Source: Marasmius tenuissimus | Taxonomy: Eukaryota > Basidiomycota > Agaricomycetes > Agaricales > Marasmiaceae | Direction: 5' to 3' | Length of the DNA: 64,000 nt | NCBI GenBank assembly: GCA_029532415.1 | Contig: JAQOTA010000071.1 | Location: 1,612,001 to 1,676,000 of the forward strand | Part shown: piece by piece, positions 34,496 through 48,337 of the stretch | Layout: each line of letters begins with the position of its first letter | How positions within the stretch are numbered: position 1 is the first letter of the stretch | Made by a program: the position numbers and the translations under genes | Notes under the pieces: generated by a model | Database searches by the model: none | The model's input: only the letters and a program-made list of their open reading frames with translations | Told to the model about the DNA's origin: nothing

Positions 34496-35521
34496 ATGCG
34501 TCAATTTAATGTAGTTGTCTTCGGAGGTCAGTAACAGACCCCTTCTCGTATGTTTCTAGCTGACCACTCCTGGAACTCCACTAGCTGGAGGTGTAGGGAA
34601 ATCCGCACTGACAGGTCAAATTGAAAACTTTTAATCTCATGAACTCCTCTCACATTCACCCGCAGTCCGATTCGTAAAGAACGTCTTCGTCGAGCACTAT
34701 GATCCTACGGTGAGTGACAAGCTCCCGAGTCGGTTCGCTTACTGACTGATACCCTTTCCGTCAGATCGAGGGTGTGTAACATGACATGGGCATGGTATCT
34801 CCATTCGATTCTCACTCGTTTACGTTCGAACAGAGCAATACCGACGGACGGTTACGGTGGACGGGGAGTTGTCCTCGGTGCGTCTTGCCTTCCAATGTTT
34901 ACTCTTGCTCCTCGTGTCTGACTCGTGTTCCGGAACAGCTGGAGGTCCTCGATACCGCGGGTACTGAACAATTCACAACCTACAACGAGGTCTACATCAA
35001 GGTATCATTGCCAGCTTGAGATTGCTGTCCACTTTGATTCTCACATGCCAAATTCAGTCAGGACAGGGCTTCGTTCTCGTTTTCAGGCAAGCCAAGGCTC
35101 GTTTCATATGCTAGGACATTGCTCATTGACCACATGATGACCAGCCTGACTCAAGAAGCAAGCCTCAAAGAGGTTGACAATATGAGGAAGCAGATATATC
35201 GCATCAAGGGAGGGAACACGGTGAGCAGTCGTGTAACCCTTATCGACCCGACCATATGTCTAACCCTGGGTCCAGCAGTCCATCCCAATTGTAGTTGTGG
35301 GCACGAAACTTGACCTCGTGAACGAAAGGGAGGTCACTGCGGCTACAATCGCAAATCTCTCGACCAGATGGAACCTTCCATTCTACGAAACCTCCGCCAA
35401 GCGGAATTGGCATGTATCGGAAGTGTTCGAGGACCTCCTCCGACAGCTGCGCAGGACGTATCCTGTCGCTGCACCGGTGAAAAAGAAGAACAAGCCTTTT
35501 GGGGGGTGTATTGTCATGTAG
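34496..35521 (+). CDS. Ras-family small GTPase of the Rap/Rsr1 type
   Basis: Membrane-anchored molecular switch, probably in polarity or morphogenesis. About 188 residues from many small exons. G1 is GAGGVGKS (split by an intron after GGA G), effector region EHYDPTIE, G3 LDTAGTEQF (Thr at the Ras Gln61 position, as in Rap/Rsr1), G4 VVGTKLDL (TKxD instead of NKxD) and G5 ETSAK. The C-terminus is a Lys-rich patch (KKKNK) followed by a CIVM CAAX box, predicting prenylation, most likely farnesylation. Rap/Rsr1 assignment rests on Thr61 and the TYNEVYIKSGQGFVLVFSLT block; Ras1 is less likely. Divergent from the cyclophilin gene (231 bp). Confidence 0.88.
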
Positions 35522-35885
35522 AACTGTTATGTCCCCTTATGAACCATCCACATGCTATTCGCTACTTTTTCATGAATTTACGGACATTGTTTACAGTTAT
35601 GCTTTTCCGGGACCAAAATCATTGCGTCGGAATACCCTTTTTGTCTTCATTGGATGTATACCCATAGACCTTTATTAGGACCTTGTATGTCATATTGGAT
35701 ATGCGAAAATGGTGGCGATATTATTAGCTGCTGAGACAGGGCCCCTCACAGGAACCTGATCCTTACATTTGCGGAGAAGCGCTCATCGGCAAGTTTACGG
35801 CCCGACATCACAGGGCTGTGCGTGATTATATTTGTCATTGTTAGTCACCGCCTTGGAGAAATTTTCGTAATCCCTGTCATCCGCA
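35522..35885. other. Intergenic region between the Rap-like GTPase and DBP2
   Basis: About 360 bp with no gene that can be supported. It should contain the GTPase 3' UTR and the DBP2 promoter. Nothing distinctive except the pyrimidine tract that follows it. Confidence 0.45.
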
Positions 35886-35953
35886 TCCCTCTTTCTTTCT
35901 CCCCCTTTCATCCTCACATATCCTCTCCCTTCTTCTCCCCTCCCTTTATTATC
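35886..35953 (+). promoter_or_regulatory. Pyrimidine-rich tract immediately upstream of DBP2
   Basis: A stretch of nearly continuous C and T runs almost to the ATG (CTCTTTCTTTCTCCCCC-type sequence). CT-rich elements just ahead of the transcription start are common in strongly expressed fungal genes, so this probably marks the core promoter and 5' UTR of the helicase. It is inferred from composition. Confidence 0.45.
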
Positions 35954-38653
<2,700 letters not shown>

Positions 38654-39012
38654 TCATTCTTTCTTGCCTGATGCTGCTACTGCTCCTGTTCTCGGACGAT
38701 GTTCGGATGATTCATGGTACTCACAGTTGATGACCGCAGTTGACAGGTTTGGATGTCAACATTCACTCCTTGTTGTTCGCTATAGAGATGTACTCTAGAA
38801 TTCGGTATTATTCGTTTGCCTCCTTGGAGGCGAGCATATTAATAATGTTGATTGTGTTTTTTATTGTAATGGAAGTACTATCAAAGTGAGAGAGGGGAAG
38901 ACTGGCTAAGGCGGGGCTTAGAGCTGTCCTTAGCGCCGGAAGTTTAGTAAGATTTCTGATTGCATCTGTTTGCTACCAAGGGTTGTTGCCTGAACTTCCA
39001 ACATTGACCACT
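38654..39012. other. Intergenic region between DBP2 and the SWI3/RSC8-like gene
   Basis: About 360 bp with no gene. It should hold the DBP2 3' UTR and the promoter of the next gene. A/T-rich around 38830-38890. Confidence 0.45.
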
Positions 39013-41137
39013 ATGGACTCACCCAAACGAGCCGGGTCGCCATCTCCAGGAGCATCAGACTCAAAAAGACAAAGGCTTTCTGCAGAAAATGCAACCCCCG
39101 TTGACCCGGACAATGCACCTGGAAAACGGAACGAACTCGAGCCCATCCAGTCTACCGATATCGCAAATTTGCCGTCCGAGGGCCCGCCAGAACCTCGCCC
39201 AGAGACCGGTGGACGCGTAAAGGTCCTCAAAGCGGAAGCAGCTGAGGAGGAAGATGGAGGAGATGTGTCCATGGGAGACGGTGGCGACGACGAAGCCGAA
39301 TCTGGGGAGGAGAATGACGAGGAGGATCCAGCTCAGCTTGAAGCCACGCGTTTGCGACTGGAGGAGCAAGCTCGCAAATACCTTGCTTCACAGACCCACG
39401 AAATAATCATTCCTTCGTATTCAGCATGGTTTGACATGGCGAAAATCCATCCTATCGAGAAACGCGCTCTCCCCGAGTTTTTCAACTCGAGGAATAGGTC
39501 GAAGACACCAGCCATTTACAAGGACTACCGCGACTTCATGATCAATACTTATAGGCTTAGGCCTATAGAGTATCTGACCGTGACCGCTTGCAGACGAAAC
39601 TTGGCTGGAGATGTCTGTGCAATCATGCGTGTTCACGCGTTCTTGGAACAATGGGGGTTAGTTAACTACCAAGTGCGTTGGTTCTTCACTCTCATTCAGG
39701 GCTCTGTTTGCTGACCGGAATTCGCAGATTGACCCGGATCAGAGGCCAGCAACATTAGCACCGCCTTTCACTGGCCATTTCCGTGTCGTTTTAGATACCC
39801 CTCGAGGCTTGCAGTCTCTCCATCCCGGAACACGTCCTGCCAATCCCGGTGCTGCAGCTTTGAATGGCACACAACAAAAGTCTGGCTCCAAACCCCCCGA
39901 AAAAACTGCCTCCTCTTCTCTCGAGCTTCGACAAAACATTTACCAAACTACCAACAAATCCGCACGTAGTGTGTCTTCTTCCGAAGCCAACGCTCTCGCC
40001 AACGGCGTCAATGGCTCGAGTTCCCGCCAGGTGTTATACACTTGCGATACCTGTGGCTCGGATTGCACCTCTGTGCGATACCACTCATTGAAAGACAAGA
40101 ATTTCGAGCTGTGTGCACCGTGCTACCTCGACGGTCGTTTCCCTTCGACCATGTTCAGTGGCGACTTTGTCAAGTTGACGGGCGCTGTCGTCCATGGTGC
40201 AACGGATGACGACTGGACAGACCAGGAGCTTCTGCTGCTGCTGGAGGGTGTCGAGATGTACGACGACGATTGGAATAAGGTGGAGGAGCACGTTGGGACG
40301 CGGACAGCTCAGCAGTGTATCCGGAAGTTTTTGGAGTTGCCTATAGAGGACCCATATCTGAATACGGAGGCTTCGATGGGGCCGTTACGGTTTGGACGTG
40401 TACCGTTTGAGCAGGCGGACAATCCGGTGATGAGCGTTGTCGCTTTCTTGGCTGGTGTGGTGTCTCCGGGTGTGGCTGCGGAAGCTGCGAAGACGGCTCT
40501 CCATGAGCTCACGTCGAAGGACGAGGCCGGCGGTAAAGAGTCCGAGGCGTCGAAGGAGGGTGCTGGACAGGAAGGGAAGGACGACGCGATGGACGAAGAT
40601 GGGAAGGAGGACGCGGAACATCCTGCCGAGGGGGATATGGCGGTTGACCAAGATGGCGAGAAGAAACCAAGTGGATCGTCTGTCAAGGTTCCGCACTCGA
40701 AGATCGTCCGCGCCGCCGACCTCGCACTCAAGTCCTCAGGGAAAGCTGCCCAGCAACTCGCTGACGCCGAAGACAATCAGATTCGTAGCACGCTTTCTCA
40801 GCTCATCAAACTGACGTTGAAGAAGCTGGAGATGAAAATGTCACAATTCGAGGAACTCGAGGAGATTTTGGAGGAGGAACGAAAGGGGATAGAGAGTGCT
40901 AGGATGGCTCTCCATGGGGAAAGACTCAGTCTGAAGAAGACCCTGGACTTTGTGAAGGGGGAGATCGTCAAGTACGGTCAGGGCGCTGTCAGCAATGGTC
41001 TGGCACAGGTCGCAAACAATCCGAATCTGTTGGGCACGACAAGTCAGGGACCACACGCTACTCCAGTCGATCACACGGCATCAATGGACAACGGAATGGG
41101 TCCAATCCAAGACGGTAGCATGCTGCAGCTCAGCTAA
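39013..41137 (+). CDS. SWI/SNF or RSC chromatin-remodelling subunit (SWI3/RSC8 type)
   Basis: Core scaffold subunit of SWI/SNF-class remodellers. 689 residues from two exons (intron 39673-39727). An acidic N-terminus precedes a SWIRM domain: [68 protein letters not shown], then GHFRV. A ZZ-type zinc finger follows ([10 protein letters not shown] ... [14 protein letters not shown]). A SANT domain is [52 protein letters not shown], and a C-terminal coiled coil spans [24 protein letters not shown]. The ZZ finger makes RSC8 orthology slightly more likely than SWI3. The ATG at 39013 starts [13 protein letters not shown]. Confidence 0.92.
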
Positions 41138-41296
41138 TGGTTACACTCGGTTTCTATACTGTACTTCCTTGTTGTACGAACTCTGCTGCTCTTTCGGTTC
41201 CTTGTAGTTAGTGATTCTGCTTGTTTATTCTCCTCTTTTCTGTAAGTACACACATAGATGGGCAACAAAATGCACATTTATAATCATGAGGATGGT

Positions 41297-41940
41297 CTAC
41301 GATCGTCTACCGGCAGTGGGAGCCTGTACTACCGTGACTGATGACTGCCACCATAGCATAAATGTGAAACCCAGCAGGCCATGCATGGCACTCCAGGCCA
41401 CTTCGGGAGTCAACTTGAGTTCCTCGCAGGCTGGACCGAACGTATGAGGGATGAAACGAGGGGCCTGAAATAAGATAGTCGAGCACACGGTGTGGTACAG
41501 ACAGAGACCCAAGGCAAGAGCTCTCTTTCCCGGTAAGATGTCTGTTGAGCGAGCGCGTTGGCGTGATGTTGAACAGATGGGTCAGATAGCGGGACAGTCG
41601 ATACCTGGTAGCGAAAAGCACAAGAAAGACGCCAAGCATGTTCCCAAAGATAGCGCAGAAAGCATCTGAATAAGGATATGGAGATGAGATCTCGGGACGA
41701 AGAGAATGGCCTCGAGTTGCGCTTTACCTTGAGCACCACGAGTGTCGTGTTATTGAGCTGGAGAAAAGGTAGGCTAGCCGGAGACCAGATCGCCTGGACT
41801 GCGAGAGGAATCTCCAGCACGACGTGAAGCAGGAACACTACAGAACTAGTTGATCATATCAGTAAGAGTTTGAGCAGACCCGGGAACAGAACGGACAGCG
41901 GGCTACGAGCTATCGCGTGAGCAGGGTCAGATCCGGACAT
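41297..41940 (-). CDS. Small multi-pass membrane protein, unrecognised
   Basis: Not recognised. Splicing of four or five short exons gives a continuous frame: MSGSDPAHAIARSPLSVLFPG, then VFLLHVVLEIPLAVQAIW and a loop ending NNTTLVVLK, then MLSALSLGTCLASFLCFSLP, then ILPGKRALALGLCLYHTVCSTILFQAPRF, and finally EVAWSAMHGLLGFTFMLWWQSSVTVVQAPTAGRRS. About 155 residues with four likely transmembrane segments, short charged loops and a basic C-terminus. The hydrophobic pattern holds through all junctions, which supports a real gene. Convergent with the SWI3/RSC8-like gene (about 160 bp between stops). Confidence 0.65.
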
Positions 41941-42943
41941 GGTGGTTCCTGGTCAAGTTGACGACGGTCGTGGTGCTAATGGGCGCTAATAGAGTTTCTG
42001 CCTCGAGGAAGTGCATGTTTGGTGCGAACTGAAAACGGTGAGTTATTCTAGATAGTGACTTTGCGACCTCTATGTTTTTTGGCTCTGTGATATTTGGTGA
42101 AGGGCGCAGTGAGGATCCGGAGAGCATCCCCTGTTGCCGGTAGTCAAACTTTGGATTACATAATTGCAAGTTGGACCGCAACCACCATCATTTCCGCCAC
42201 AACGATGCTCTGGAGCGTAGAGTGTTGGACGTTCGACCCTCGAATCGCTCTCCATCAAAACTAAGCATTTCAAGGTATCTTATCCATCACTCAAGCACCC
42301 ATTCGTGCACCTAACCCTGCGATAGTATGATAGCCGCTGCTCCTTTCCTTGTGGAGGAGATTGTCGCCGTGGGCTGCGCGCTGGCGGAGTTTTCTTTGCT
42401 GGTCAGGCCTGGTCAGCACGGAATATCCTTCGCCAAGTTGCGCGTTTCCTCGGGATTGTTAGGATTCCAGAGAATCTGTGAACGCTAGGGCTCAATTTCT
42501 TCAAGTTTTCCTGACGTTGGTGGCTCAAGAAGATTTCTATGTCCGGCTCCAAATGACGTGTCTCCTACCCGCGCAGCCAGTCCCCGGCGTGATGAAAGAA
42601 GCTTTTGGTAAACCCCGATGATTTCTGAGAACACCCGTATATGGACACGTACTGTACTGGTAAGGTTCCTAATTCGTGATTTGGAGGACGAATGATCTCA
42701 TACATATTCTATATGTAGTATCAGCAACTTCATTCGGTTGCGGGTGCCGTCTATGGCAGCATTGTGGACCGTGGAGTTTCTACTTGGCCTCCAGCCTTGG
42801 CACCCCTTAGGTGAAGCCGTGAAGACCATACAAAAAGCCGCATTTGTGCAGCTTTCGAGTGTGGTCAATTCCATCCCCTTGATCTCTGATCAATTTCGTT
42901 CGTCACCGACCTCTCATGCGTGTTAAGTCGTGCATTTCGTACC
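41941..42943. other. Intergenic region upstream of the SLC6-type transporter
   Basis: About 1 kb between divergent genes with no coding sequence that can be supported. It should contain both promoters. Pyrimidine-rich and CAAT-like patches occur but nothing specific is claimed. Confidence 0.45.
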
Positions 42944-45013
42944 ATGATCCTACACTCCCTCAAAAAGGCTGGCAATTGGTTGCTCCCACCCCCTCAGAAA
43001 TCTGAAGATGGACGCGACCAATGGCCTTCGCGGGCTGCATTTTTACTAGCCGCAATGGGAGGTTGCGCCGGCCAAGGCAATCTCTTGCGTTATCCATCCG
43101 TTGTCTACAACAACTACGGTCTACAGTGGTTCATCCCCTACCTCCTGGCCGTCTTCATCATCGCCATTCCGGCCCTCATTCTCGAGATCTCTATTGGCCA
43201 GGCTTACCGTGGCGGAAGCGTGATCGCTTTCAACAATGTCAACAGACGTCTCAAAGGTGTTGGTCTGGGTCCCATCCTCATAAGCTTCATCGTCATCCAG
43301 TATTTCACGGTCAACCTGGCCTGGATCATGAACTACTTCCGAAACTCATTCGTTAGTCCGCTTCCGTGGGAGAATCGCCTTGACGAATTTTACATGGGCG
43401 ACGTCGTGGCTAATCCGGATCCAGACTTGGGGGGCTTGACGGATAGTGGTGCAGTCGCTGCATACACACACTATCCTTCTACGAGTCTTCTCGGCGAGAC
43501 TGTCGGTTGGACCGTCTTTATCTGGTTCCTCATTTGGCTTTCCATCTTCAAGGGCGTCGGTCTCACCGGACGTGTCGTCTACTTCACTATGGGTCTTCCC
43601 ATCATCACCACCATCATCCTCGTGGGTCGCGCCCTCTCCCTCCAAAACGCGGGCGAAGGGGTCAAGCTCCTTTGGGCCACCTGGAGATCCGACCAATTGG
43701 CATCTGGCCAGGTGTGGCAGACTGCAGTTGGGCAGGTCTTCTTCTCGACAGGCATCGGTTTCGGTTACTTCACCTCCTATGCCTCTTACAATGCGAAACA
43801 CTCGAACGCAGTCATGGATGCCATCCTGATCTGTGGCAGCAACGTACTGTTCGAGAACTTTGCCGCGTTCGCCGTGTTCGGAGTCGTTGGCTACCTCCGG
43901 AGATGGCCACAAGAGGGTGTCAGGTTGGGTGCTTTCGTCGTTGGATTCTTGACTCTTCCCGAGGCGGTTATCCAGATGCCAGGCTCCAATTTCTGGGCCG
44001 TCCTTCTATTCTTCACTTTAGTGGTGCTTGGTTTCAGCTCGGCCTTTGTTATGCTGGATGCTGCCGCTACTTTGGCAGTCGATTCAGGATTGAGGTTTTC
44101 GCGCCCGGTCATTGTGAGCGTTCTCACCATTATATGCTTCTTGATGTCTTTGCCGTACTGCACCGAGTTTGGGTACTACCTCTTGGACGGCATTGATAGA
44201 TGGATCAATAATGTGGCCTTGATCTTCGTGGTATGGTCCGAAGCCGTCAGCGCTACCACCGTCTACCGCTGGACTGACGTTGTAGACCAAACCGGGCTCC
44301 CCGCTTTTGTCGTCTACAACGTTGGCTACTTTGGGGGACAGGTCGTGGGTGTCTCCGTAGCCCATGGTACTGGGCGACCCGAATTCGGTGCTGCTGGGGG
44401 CATAGGGCTCTTCGTTATGTGTGCCATCGTGTCGACTTTCATCGCGAAGAGGCCAACTGTCCGAGCCCCTAGAGTTTTTGGCAAGAACACCTTTGTAAGC
44501 CGGTTCTGGTTCTTAGCATTCTACTCGGTATGTCCTTGCCACCTTTCCGCTCCTCTGAACTCGACTTATCTGTGAGCGTAGGGTAACCAATTGCGGCGTG
44601 ACCTCAACGCAGTCGTTGGTAGTGGCAGAAACTGGAGCATTCCTGTTTTCTGGCCTCTTCTACTTCGATACATCAGTGGTCCGATTCTCGCCATCATCTT
44701 CAGTTTCGCCTACCCCGAATTTTACTTACTGCGATACGACCCATTGATGATCACGGGATTCATTCTCGCACACATCATTCTACTCTTGGTTGTTGTGGGC
44801 TTCGTCGTGCCAAAGTACTACGACTTTTTCGTTCCACCACATCGACGCAGCGAAGGGACAGAGCCGACTGTCGCTTGCGAGCCCAAGGGGGAAGTTGCCG
44901 CATCGGTTGTCGACGACAAAAGTGGCGAAGCCAGTCTGGGCATGTCGTCCCCTGACTCGGAAAAGGGGATAGAAAGGCCCGGGGACCATAATCATCATTG
45001 GTCTGTGGAATGA
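42944..45013 (+). CDS. Sodium:neurotransmitter symporter (SLC6/NSS) family transporter
   Basis: Plasma-membrane transporter of the LeuT fold, probably importing an amino acid or related compound with Na+. 671 residues from two exons (intron 44528-44581). TM1 carries AAFLLAAMGGCAGQGNLLRYPSVVYNNYG, the family unwound-helix motif (AVGLGNVWRFPY in animals), followed by IPYLLAVFIIAIPALILEISIGQ. The TM6 region is WQTAVGQVFFSTGIGFGYFTSYASYN, and TM8 is LLFFTLVVLGFSSAFVMLDAAA. About twelve hydrophobic segments and a hydrophilic tail with a His-rich end are present. Substrate cannot be predicted. The family is patchy in fungi, so this is an accessory transporter. Confidence 0.9.
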
Positions 45014-45485
45014 GAGTGAGTCTCACACCATGCATTACTCGTATCTAGGAATTCATTAGACATGGAATTTCTTCTTTTGGCTTTTCGCATCCCTTAAAGG
45101 CTCGATTACCGCAGTTTGGAAGCGTAGTAAACGCAATCTTGATTCCTCAGCCGACATTCTCCATACACGAACGAGACGTCGAGATGACCAGAAAAGATTG
45201 AGATAGTCGTAACAACCCGGACATTCTCAGGCGGACACAAGTGCGCGTAAGCCTCACACGAGCATCAAGTTTACCATATATTCTGTCTTCCACTGAGGTG
45301 CTCAAAAAAGAACCGTCTAGAGGCTTGAAAAACAGCGTCGCCTTGGAAAGACGCAATCCGTTTCAACTAGGGCGTCAACGCATTCAAGATTTCGATGTCG
45401 CATAATGATCCTTGGGTGATATCCAGGTCCTGAGGATAAAGCGCAACTAATTTGTTCAGAATAATCTGGTATCATTTACGGACAC
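45014..45485. other. Intergenic region downstream of the transporter
   Basis: About 470 bp with no gene that can be supported. It ends at the MITE-like element at 45486. Confidence 0.45.
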
Positions 45486-45660
45486 CGGGGGCATTTTGAT
45501 GTCTAGTAGGGCCTGATGTGCTCGTGTCTAGTGTGTCAGACCCTGAGATAGACCATCAAACAAAGATTTCCTAAGTCCCCCCAAGGGAAAACAACCATTG
45601 CTTGAACCGATCCCACTAGACACAAGCACGTCAGATCCTACTAGACATCAAAATGCCCCG
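45486..45660. mobile_element. 175-bp MITE-like foldback element
   Basis: Two arms of about 47 bp (45486-45533 and 45614-45660) are inverted repeats of each other with few mismatches, beginning GGGGCATTTTGATGTCTAG in each 5' to 3' direction. About 80 bp of unrelated sequence lies between them. No coding capacity. No unambiguous target-site duplication was identified, so the transposon family is unassigned. Confidence 0.7.
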
Positions 45661-45710
45661 AGTGGGAGTTAAAGAGACGGAACACATCGGAGGATGTTCA
45701 TAATCTATAC

Positions 45711-46800
45711 CTATGGAGCTAATAGTTCGACGCCTCGGCGGGTACTGATCTTGTACTGGAACAGCTTCATGTAGCTGATGACAAGTTAGTGAATTCGTGG
45801 CGTCGACGTCGACTCAACTGATAACGGACTAACCTCACGATAGCTGTGGTAAAGCGACTTCCGGCTCCAAACTCGACCTGATCATCGACTCCCTTCTCAG
45901 TACGCAGACACACCAGCATCAGTGCCATCTGAATCCAGATCGAGGCCTCCGCGACATATTGCCCAGGACAAATCCTACGTCTGACCATGACTCGCCGGAA
46001 TCACGCACGGAAGGAGGCATAACAACTCACCTGCGACCAAATTCGGATACTACCTGGCGGGGATCGTCCTCTATCTTCCGCCCGTTAAGCCCCGTAGTCC
46101 AGTCTGGGTCAAATGTGTTGGGATTGGGATACACGTTTTCGTCGTGCATCATTCCCCAGCTAGTGGTCTTCGTGAGTTGACCATAACGCATGTCCGCCAC
46201 ATTGAGCTTCACATGTTCCCTATGATGGTGGTCTTCGCAGGAATGAAATAATCCTTATACACGTGCGCTGCTGAATGGAAGAGCCCATGATAGGAGCTGG
46301 CTGCGCTAGTCCATTAGTGGCTACTGAACGGGACCACCCTGATCGTGATTCTGCTCACCGGGTGCCAACGCAGAACTTCGAGGAGGATGCTGCCAAGATA
46401 TGGCAGTGCTCTCTGCGACCAGTCTTTCAAGGCGGGGAGACGACATTCCTCCTCCATGAACCTGTCCAATTTGGCATGGGCTTTCGCCTGAATGCACAGA
46501 CTCATCAACATGTAAAATAAGAAAGTTCTAGCTGCTGATACGGGCTGGAAAGACAAGTCAGATTCGACCCACGACATTATCTTCAGCCTTCATACTCAAC
46601 GAGGAGTCAGGACCAACTGCTGACACCCAATGAGGAATGAGTCGACGTTATTCGATTCAGACTGATGAAAACTGGTGAGGTCCTCCTCTGCCAAAGATCC
46701 GTCAGGTTGCATCGGATCATGTTGAACACTCTGCAATATACCAACACTAACTGATGCGTTTTGACGGTCAGAAGGGTTGTCCATTCCATTCGGTTTCTGA
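45711..46800 (-). pseudogene. Cytochrome P450 relic (C-terminal half)
   Basis: Only the second half of a P450 can be read. Pieces in order: EPDGSLAEED-like linker upstream of the I helix, TFLFYMLMSLCIQAKAHAKLDRF, RLPALKDWSQRALPYLGSILLEVLRWHPV (the ExxR pair), VYKDYFIPAKTTII, WGMMHDENVYPNPNTFDPD, and the heme region FGRRICPGQYVAEASIWIQMALML, ending YMKLFQYKISTRRGVELLAP. Several introns are still recognisable. The I-helix threonine region is scrambled, the frame breaks near 46320-46260, and the first Phe of the FxxGxRxCxG motif is Ser. No membrane anchor or helices A-H were found. It is best read as a truncated, decaying gene. Confidence 0.65.
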
Positions 46801-46982
46801 CAGGCCTACAAGGACCCGATCTCCCAGGCGATTTTGAACGAACATAGCAAGAAACCGGGCGGCGGGATATAGCTATATACGGGCATATACGCTAGGTGGG
46901 GTGTGATTATATAGACTCGCGTGGCCAGTTACGGTATGGCGTTTGATGGATTGATGGGCAGGAGCAACTTGCCATACCGACC
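46801..46982. other. Spacer between the P450 relic and the TIR element
   Basis: About 180 bp. No coding similarity seen. Confidence 0.3.
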
Positions 46983-47890
46983 GGGACCAACCTTGGCCTC
47001 AGAACCGTGTCACGAAAATGTGACATTTTACTTAGCGTAATTTTGTCTTCCTCCACCACCAGCTTGAAGGACACTCTCCAGTATGCTCTCTCATACTCAC
47101 ACTAACCCGTCGAAACTTATATATTGTTTTTGCTACACCAAGAAAACCTCATAGAGCGCAAATCAAACCCTAAACCTGCTCGATCCACGTCAAAATTTGT
47201 TTAACATCGACTCACGCGATCTGATTGTATATCTCTGCTTCCACTGGCTCTCTTGTGATCTCTGCTCCCCACGCCTTCCTTCGTTTGGGCTATCTATGGA
47301 TGTGTTCCACTTCTAGATGATATCACCGACTGCTCTACAGTGCAAACCACGAGAGGTAGCCGGAAAATTCAAAATTCTCCAGTGCTATCGTCAACCAGCG
47401 TTTCGCTGTCCTTCGAGGCTTCTTTCAGTTGGCTTATGCCTTGCTATGGACTCTACTGCTCGCACGGCTCTTCTAGAACTCCGGGTAACTCAGTAGTTTG
47501 TCCGTTTGGCTGTGCACGTCCCCCAATTTTGCTTGCCTGGCTCAAAAAACCGAACCTACATGCAAGGTAAGTGTTTTTTTTACCTTTAGAAGTGTAAAAC
47601 TGACTATCCCTCGTTTTCTATAGGTGTCGGCTCGCTCATTCGTACAAGAAACCGATTTTTCGGGTCTTGGACACCCAAATTATGGTTCAGTTCGTTGTAC
47701 TCGTGGTTTCTTTGTATCTCTTCTACATTCCTAGGTTGAACACTGATATCAATACTATTTTCCATATTTTCTGTGGGACAATGGGGCGGGACGCTGTTGC
47801 AATCGAAGTTTTTGTGCACAGGATGCGTCGAATTTCACTAAGTAAAATGTCACATTTCTGTGACACGGTTCTGAGGCCAAGGTTGGTACC
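46983..47890. mobile_element. 908-bp non-autonomous element with 55-bp terminal inverted repeats
   Basis: 46983-47037 and 47836-47890 are inverted repeats over 55 bp with about four mismatches (CCAACCTTGGCCTCAGAACC begins the shared core). The interior has no transposase-like frame; the longest frames are short and unrecognised. Flanking bases show no clear exact target duplication. The structure fits a class II non-autonomous derivative, but the superfamily is unknown. Confidence 0.7.
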
Positions 47891-47953
47891 AGCCGTTCTC
47901 CAATCTTCGTCTCTTCCATGTGGTCATTCCCCTTTTGGAGAACGGCTGGAACC
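47885..47953. repeat. Short inverted repeat (hairpin) overlapping the right end of the TIR element
   Basis: Arms 47885-47903 and 47935-47953 (19 bp, one mismatch; core CCAGCCGTTCTCCAA and its complement) with a loop of about 31 nt. It starts inside the right terminal repeat of the larger element, suggesting nested insertion, a more complex element end, or a cruciform in the promoter region of the next gene. Confidence 0.6.
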
Positions 47954-48337
47954 GAGCCTAGGTAGGAGTCATTGAAGAGCCAGATAAGTAACGTCAGGAA
48001 AGATCAGATCATATATGCTGGCTTCGTCGGGAGCCATCCGGCGGCGTCAGATAACGTCGACTTGGTCGACGGAGTCTCAGATTCTACTTCCCTGATTAGT
48101 AGTTCCCGCGTTTCGGTCCCATGCTCATTATCATGGTCCAAGGGCTTCAATCGGCTATCATGGCCTTCCCAGATAAGTATGAGCACATCGAACTCGAATT
48201 ACCCTGGAAATGAAATTGCCGAGTACATCCTAGTACATCCCGCCACCAAGCCTGCTCGGATCTGTTTAGCCACTGGGCAGCTCCACCGTCATGTCCCATA
48301 AAAACACCTTTCTGACCCAGATCCGAAAACCCCCACA
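47954..48337. other. Upstream region of the cyclopropane-synthase-like gene
   Basis: About 380 bp with no gene. It probably contains the promoter and 5' UTR of the next gene. Confidence 0.4.

Noticed and set aside
42738..42926. 62-codon frame just upstream of the SLC6 transporter
   Set aside because: It ends before the transporter ATG, has no conserved sequence, and the transporter N-terminus is complete without it.
47340..47570. 76-codon frame inside the 908-bp TIR element
   Set aside because: No transposase motif and no similarity recognised; treated as chance.
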